NCBI GenBank assembly: GCA_020632915.1
Contig: JACKEP010000006.1
Coordinates: forward strand, 62,001-126,000
Length of the DNA stretch: 64,000 bases
Origin: Alphaproteobacteria bacterium
GTDB taxonomy: Bacteria > Myxococcota_A > UBA796 > GCA-2862545
Direction: 5' to 3'
Positions 60,772 through 64,000 of this stretch are shown piece by piece. The translations under genes were made by a program, and so were the position numbers. Within the stretch, counting starts at the first letter, position 1. Each line of letters starts with the position of its first letter. The notes beneath the pieces were generated by a model. The model was given only the letters and a program-made list of their open reading frames with translations, had not been told where the DNA came from and ran no database searches.

Positions 60772-61030
60772 CGGACATGCCCGACAGCTCGGGCGTGTCG
60801 TCCTGCTTCTCGGTGGACGTCTCCGTGACGTTCAGGCGGATCTGGACGGCCTCGGTGCCGTACAGGGAGTAGCCCGCGTACTGCACGCTCGGGCGCGTCA
60901 GATCGGCCTGGACCCGCAGGGTCTCGACGAACGCGCGACCGAAGTCGTAGCCCAGGTGCAGCGGAGGCTTGCAGCCGCCGACGGACAGGCCGACGAGCAG
61001 GCCGGCGGCGAGGAGGTTGAGACGGGCCAT
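60743..61030 (-). CDS. Small lipoprotein in the tad unit
   Basis: 95 residues. The signal ends in V-G-G-C (about Cys20). The mature part KPPLHLGYDFGRAFVETLRVQADLTRPS is short and ends in a run of eight glycines (SGMSGGGGGGGGR). The overall shape resembles small Tad-associated pilus lipoproteins, but I do not recognise a family. The ATG overlaps the TPR gene stop (TGATG), and the stop overlaps the start of the histidine kinase gene. Confidence 0.6.
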   Translation of the reverse strand: MARLNLLAAGLLVGLSVGGCKPPLHLGYDFGRAFVETLRVQADLTRPSVQYAGYSLYGTEAVQIRLNVTETSTEKQDDTPELSGMSGGGGGGGGR

Positions 61031-61839
61031 CAGGGCGCTCCGGGGGTCGGGGTCATCAGGGTGGGATGTTCGAGCTGCACCCGGGCCAGGGCCTCGGCTG
61101 CGGTGGCGTTGTCGGGGTCGGCCGTGAGCGCTTCCTGGTACTGCAGGGCGGCGCTCGGCCACTTCTCCTGGCGTTCGAAGGCGACGCCCATGTTGTAGCG
61201 GGCCATCGACTCCTCGCCGGTGCTGCGGAACAGCTGCAGCGCGCGCTGCTGGTCGCCGGCGCACACCAGCGCGAACGCGAGGTTGTTGCGGTAGCGCGCG
61301 TTGGTGGCGTCGAGCTCGACGACCTCTTCGAACTGGGACACGGCGTCGTCGCAGCGGCCGGTCACGAAGTACAGGAACGCGAGGTTGTTGCGGATCCCCG
61401 CGTCGTCGGGGGACAGCTTGAGGGCGCGCTGGAACGAAGCGAGCGCCTCGTCGAGCTTGCCGAGGTCGGCCTGCACCACACCGAGCGCCTCGACGGCCTC
61501 GGCGTTCTTCGGGTTGGACGCGACCACGTCGAGCAGCAGGTGCTCGGCCTCCTCGGGCACGTTCTGCGCCGACAGGGCACGGGCCTGGATCACCTGGAGC
61601 TCGGTGTTCTCCTCGCCGGCGTCACGCAGGCGCTGCACCATGTCGAGCGCTTCCTGGGGCATCTTGTTGTCGATGTACCAGCGTGCCAGCTCCTTCCAGA
61701 CCTCCTTGCGACCCTCCTCGGTCTTCCAGGCCGGCGCCTCGGTGGCCACCTCGGGCCCGCGTGGCTTGGGCGCACACGCCGTCAGCAGCGCGGCGCACAG
61801 CAGCCCGGTGGGCAGGAGGGGAAGGCGGGCGCGCGACAT
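61030..61839 (-). CDS. tadD: TadD-like TPR lipoprotein
   Basis: 269 residues. The signal ends in L-T-A-C (about Cys22). From about residue 45 there are six tetratricopeptide repeats, for example PKNAEAVEALGVVQADLGKLDEALASFQRALKLSP split, then NNLAFLYFVTGRCDDAVSQFEEVVELD and YNMGVAFERQEKWPSAALQYQEALTADP. TadD is the pilotin-like TPR lipoprotein needed for secretin assembly in Tad systems. It follows tadC by two bases and precedes the small lipoprotein by overlap. Confidence 0.8.
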   Translation of the reverse strand: MSRARLPLLPTGLLCAALLTACAPKPRGPEVATEAPAWKTEEGRKEVWKELARWYIDNKMPQEALDMVQRLRDAGEENTELQVIQARALSAQNVPEEAEHLLLDVVASNPKNAEAVEALGVVQADLGKLDEALASFQRALKLSPDDAGIRNNLAFLYFVTGRCDDAVSQFEEVVELDATNARYRNNLAFALVCAGDQQRALQLFRSTGEESMARYNMGVAFERQEKWPSAALQYQEALTADPDNATAAEALARVQLEHPTLMTPTPGAP

Positions 61840-61841
61840 GG

Positions 61842-62798
61842 TCAGCCCTCGAAGAACATGCGGATGACCGAAGGCACCAGCAGGATGAGCATGAGGACGG
61901 GGAGGAAGAAGATGATCATGACGATGGTGAGCTTCGAACCCACCTGACCGGCGAGCTCCTCGGCGCGGGACATGCGCTTCTCGCGCGCCACGTGGCTGTA
62001 GACGCGGAGGCTGTCGGCGATCGACGACCCGAAGCGCTCCGACTGCGCCAGCATGTTGACCAGCGAGCGGACCTCTTCCAGGCCGGTGCGCTCCTCGAGG
62101 TGGCGCAGCGCGATCAGGCGCTCGACGCCGGCCGAGATCTCCGAGTTCACGAAGGTGAACTCGCGCGCGAGGCCCGGGGCCACCGTGCGCATCTCGTGGG
62201 CGACGCGGCGGAAGGCCTGGTCGAGCGACAGACCGGACTCGACGGAGCTGACCAGCAGGTCGAGGGCGTCGGGGAAGCTGCGCAGCAGCTCGCCCTGGCG
62301 GTTCTGCGCCTGGTTGGTGAGCACGATGAGCGGCGCGTAGTACCCGATGGCCATCGCGATCACCATCGCGAACGCCACCGCCTGGATCTCCATCACGAAC
62401 GCGATCGGCGAGATCGCCACGGGCAGCAGCAGCGCGCCTGCCACGCGGGTGCCCAAGAAGATGTCGAGGGCGCGCCGGTTCTTGTAGCCGGCGTGCTTGA
62501 GCGCCTTGATGAGCTTTTCGGTGTCGGCGTCGATCTGGTCGCCCCTGGACTGGGCGAGGGCGCCGAGGCGTGCCGCGATCAGCTCCAGCGGCGTGGGATC
62601 GCGCAGGCCGGTGATGTCGACCTGGACCTCGCCGGTCTCGGCGGCGGCCGTGAGCTGCTCGAGGCGGTCGGCGGCGGTCTGCACCGGGAACAGGATGGTG
62701 TAGACCGAGAACGCGATCGCGGTGATCACGACGACGACGACGAAGACGATGACGATCGACGTCAGCGGGCTGACGGCGGTGGCGGTGACGGGATCCAC
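61842..62798 (-). CDS. tadC: TadC inner-membrane platform protein (T2SF domain)
   Basis: 318 residues, four membrane helices (about 13-33, 117-135, 140-158, 290-312). The T2SF domain lies between about 165 and 295: SFPDALDLLVSSVESGLSLDQAFRRVAHEM and ERTGLEEVRSLVNMLAQSERFGSSIADSLRVYS are the classic conserved stretches (split here). The end FFLPVLMLILLVPSVI is typical. The GTG start lies one base after the tadB stop. With TadB and the TadA ATPase it forms the platform that drives pilus extension. Confidence 0.92.
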   Translation of the reverse strand: MDPVTATAVSPLTSIVIVFVVVVVITAIAFSVYTILFPVQTAADRLEQLTAAAETGEVQVDITGLRDPTPLELIAARLGALAQSRGDQIDADTEKLIKALKHAGYKNRRALDIFLGTRVAGALLLPVAISPIAFVMEIQAVAFAMVIAMAIGYYAPLIVLTNQAQNRQGELLRSFPDALDLLVSSVESGLSLDQAFRRVAHEMRTVAPGLAREFTFVNSEISAGVERLIALRHLEERTGLEEVRSLVNMLAQSERFGSSIADSLRVYSHVAREKRMSRAEELAGQVGSKLTIVMIIFFLPVLMLILLVPSVIRMFFEG

Positions 62799-62799
62799 C

Positions 62800-63753
62800 C
62801 TACGCCTCCACCTTCGACATCGCGCTCATCACGAAGATGCCGATGCCGTACGAGGCCACCGCGTAGACGATTGCGACCTGCCCGACGGCGGTGTCGATCA
62901 ACGGCGACAGGTAGGGCGCGTTGGCGAACATGATCAGGATGAGCACGCCGATGGGCATGCCCGCGAGCACGAAGCCCGACGCGCGGGCCTCCGACGTCAT
63001 CGCGCGCACCTTCGCGTCGAACGCGTAGCGCTGGCGGATGAGCTTGGAGATGCGGTTGACGGTGTCGACCATGTTGCCGCCGGTCTCGCGCTGCAGCAGG
63101 ATCGAGGACACGAGCAGGCGCAGCTCGAACAGCGTGGGGTTGCGGGCGACGAGCTCCTCGAGGGCGAGGCGCCAGTCCTTGCCGAAGCGGACCTCGTCGT
63201 AGACGCGCCCGAACTCCTCGGCGATCGGCTCGGGCATCTCCTCGTTGACCAGGCGGAAGCAGTCCGACAGTCCGGCGCCGGCCTGCATGCCGCGGCCCAT
63301 GAGCTCAAGGGCGTCGGGCATCTGGGACAGCATGGTCTCGGACCGCTTGGCGGCCTTGCGGCGCACCCACCACAGCGGCAGGTAGGCGCACGGGAAGGCC
63401 ATGATCGCGGCGGTGGGGCCGGCCACGGCGAAGCCGCCGACGAACACGACGAAGAACGCCAGGAACATCTGCGTGACCAGCCCGGACACGGTCATGTCCA
63501 TGCCGGCGCTGCGGATCGTGGTCTCGAGCTCGGCACCGAAGTTGCCGAGGGCGTCGCTGGCCGCGTCGGCCGCGCTCTCGCGCAGCAGGCTGGAGGCGAC
63601 CTCCTCCTCCGAGCTGTCGGGCACGCCCAGACGGCGACGGATCTTGTCGGTCTCCTCGTCGCGGCGGCCCCTCACGTAGAAGTAGACGCCCTGGCCCGCG
63701 AGCACGATGGCCGCGAACACCATGGAGAGCATGACGACGATCAAGCCGTCCAC
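62800..63753 (-). CDS. tadB: TadB inner-membrane platform protein (T2SF domain)
   Basis: 317 residues with four membrane helices. The T2SF region carries QMPDALELMGRGMQAGAGLSDCFRLVNEEMPEPIAEEF, VRFGKDWRLALEELVARNP and LLVSSILLQRETGGNMVDTVNRIS, all family hallmarks (split). The final helix pair GMPIGVLILIMFAN and VAIVYAVASYGIGIFVM are the TadB end. The GTG start is one base after the tadA stop, so tadA-tadB-tadC are tightly coupled. Confidence 0.92.
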   Translation of the reverse strand: MDGLIVVMLSMVFAAIVLAGQGVYFYVRGRRDEETDKIRRRLGVPDSSEEEVASSLLRESAADAASDALGNFGAELETTIRSAGMDMTVSGLVTQMFLAFFVVFVGGFAVAGPTAAIMAFPCAYLPLWWVRRKAAKRSETMLSQMPDALELMGRGMQAGAGLSDCFRLVNEEMPEPIAEEFGRVYDEVRFGKDWRLALEELVARNPTLFELRLLVSSILLQRETGGNMVDTVNRISKLIRQRYAFDAKVRAMTSEARASGFVLAGMPIGVLILIMFANAPYLSPLIDTAVGQVAIVYAVASYGIGIFVMSAMSKVEA

Positions 63754-63754
63754 G

Positions 63755-64000
63755 TCACACCTCCATGTCGAAGTCGAACAGCTGCGGCGACAGCTGGATG
63801 CCGTGGGACGCCAGGCGGGACGCGAAGCGGGGGCGCAGGCCCGTGGCGCGGAACCGACCGCGGACCTTGCCGTTCTTGTCGACCGTCTCCTGCTGGAAGA
63901 CGAAGATGTCCTGCGTGGTGATGACGTCGCCTTCCATGCCGGTGACTTCGGTGATCGCGAGCACGCGGCGGCTGCCGTCGACGAGGCGCGACTGCTGCAC
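63755..64000 (-). CDS. tadA: TadA/CpaF secretion ATPase, C-terminal part (runs off the window)
   Basis: Only 81 residues are visible; the gene continues past base 64000. The stretch RLVDGSRRVLAITEVTGMEGDVITTQDIFVFQQE (split) followed by GRFRATGLRPRFASRLASHGI is the characteristic end of CpaF/TadA hexameric ATPases, which power Flp pilus extension and retraction. Its stop is next to the tadB GTG. Walker motifs lie outside the window. Confidence 0.92.
   Translation of the reverse strand: MQQSRLVDGSRRVLAITEVTGMEGDVITTQDIFVFQQETVDKNGKVRGRFRATGLRPRFASRLASHGIQLSPQLFDFDMEV

Overview
The window is one very G+C-rich chromosomal segment (about 70% by eye) with short intergenic gaps and many overlapping gene pairs. 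The gene content points to a myxobacterium-like delta-proteobacterial lineage (Myxococcota or a close relative): a eukaryote-like Ser/Thr kinase with a Pro-rich tail, many Ala/Gly-Cys lipoproteins with Asp/Pro-rich linkers, choice-of-anchor-D type envelope proteins, a MYXO-CTERM-like sorting tail, a double-FHA protein, a Tad locus and a caa3-type oxidase operon. This placement is inference from gene content; there is no rRNA or other phylogenetic marker. I see no tRNA, rRNA, insertion sequence, prophage or CRISPR array, and no gap longer than about 225 bases, so nothing above 300 bases is without a gene.

Layout. 1-1843 (+): the end of a glyoxalase II gene and a GNAT/autoinducer-synthase-like protein fused to a cyclic-nucleotide-binding fold. 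1853-6170 (-): a DUF2157/GDYXXLXY-type membrane pair, an SGNH hydrolase lipoprotein and a choice-of-anchor-D lipoprotein. 6299-12417 (+): two coupled lipoproteins, a small protein coupled to an HTTM membrane protein, a cysteine-cluster protein and a PHP-type metallohydrolase. 12445-16027 (-): class II DAHP synthase and the Ser/Thr kinase. 16141-18846 (+): a THUMP-type RNA methyltransferase and a surface protein with a C-terminal sorting tail. 18862-25338 (-): a small methyltransferase, exonuclease III, a domain-swapped aconitase-family enzyme and an active/inactive pair of M16 peptidases.

25562-34927 (+) is the respiratory centrepiece: ctaA-ctaB-ctaC(+cyt c)-ctaD-ctaE-subunit IV(+cyt c), a strong hairpin, then ctaG, a YtkA/FixH-like lipoprotein and a MauG-like di-haem protein; SURF1 converges on its end. 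Together these supply haem A, the catalytic core, built-in electron donors and assembly/copper factors for a caa3-type cytochrome c oxidase. 34914-39254 (-) adds three envelope proteins of unknown role after SURF1. 39354-55143 is a mosaic of short housekeeping and signalling units: QueE, two unknown sets (40144-40914; 41127-43486), an ArgE-type deacylase, an enoyl-CoA hydratase, GlpD, a double-FHA regulator, a Ca2+/Na+ antiporter coupled to an aminotransferase, a nitrilase-family amidase, a YbhN-like flippase, a GAF protein and a HupE-like fragment.

55205-64000 is a Tad (Flp-type pilus) locus: TadG/TadE-like pseudopilins on + and, converging from the other side, tadA(partial)-tadB-tadC-TPR lipoprotein-small lipoprotein-histidine kinase-response regulator on -. 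The regulator looks like an NtrC-type activator whose ATPase has decayed; with the oxidase subunit IV-cytochrome c fusion and the FeeM-like/cNMP fusion it is among the most unusual items here.
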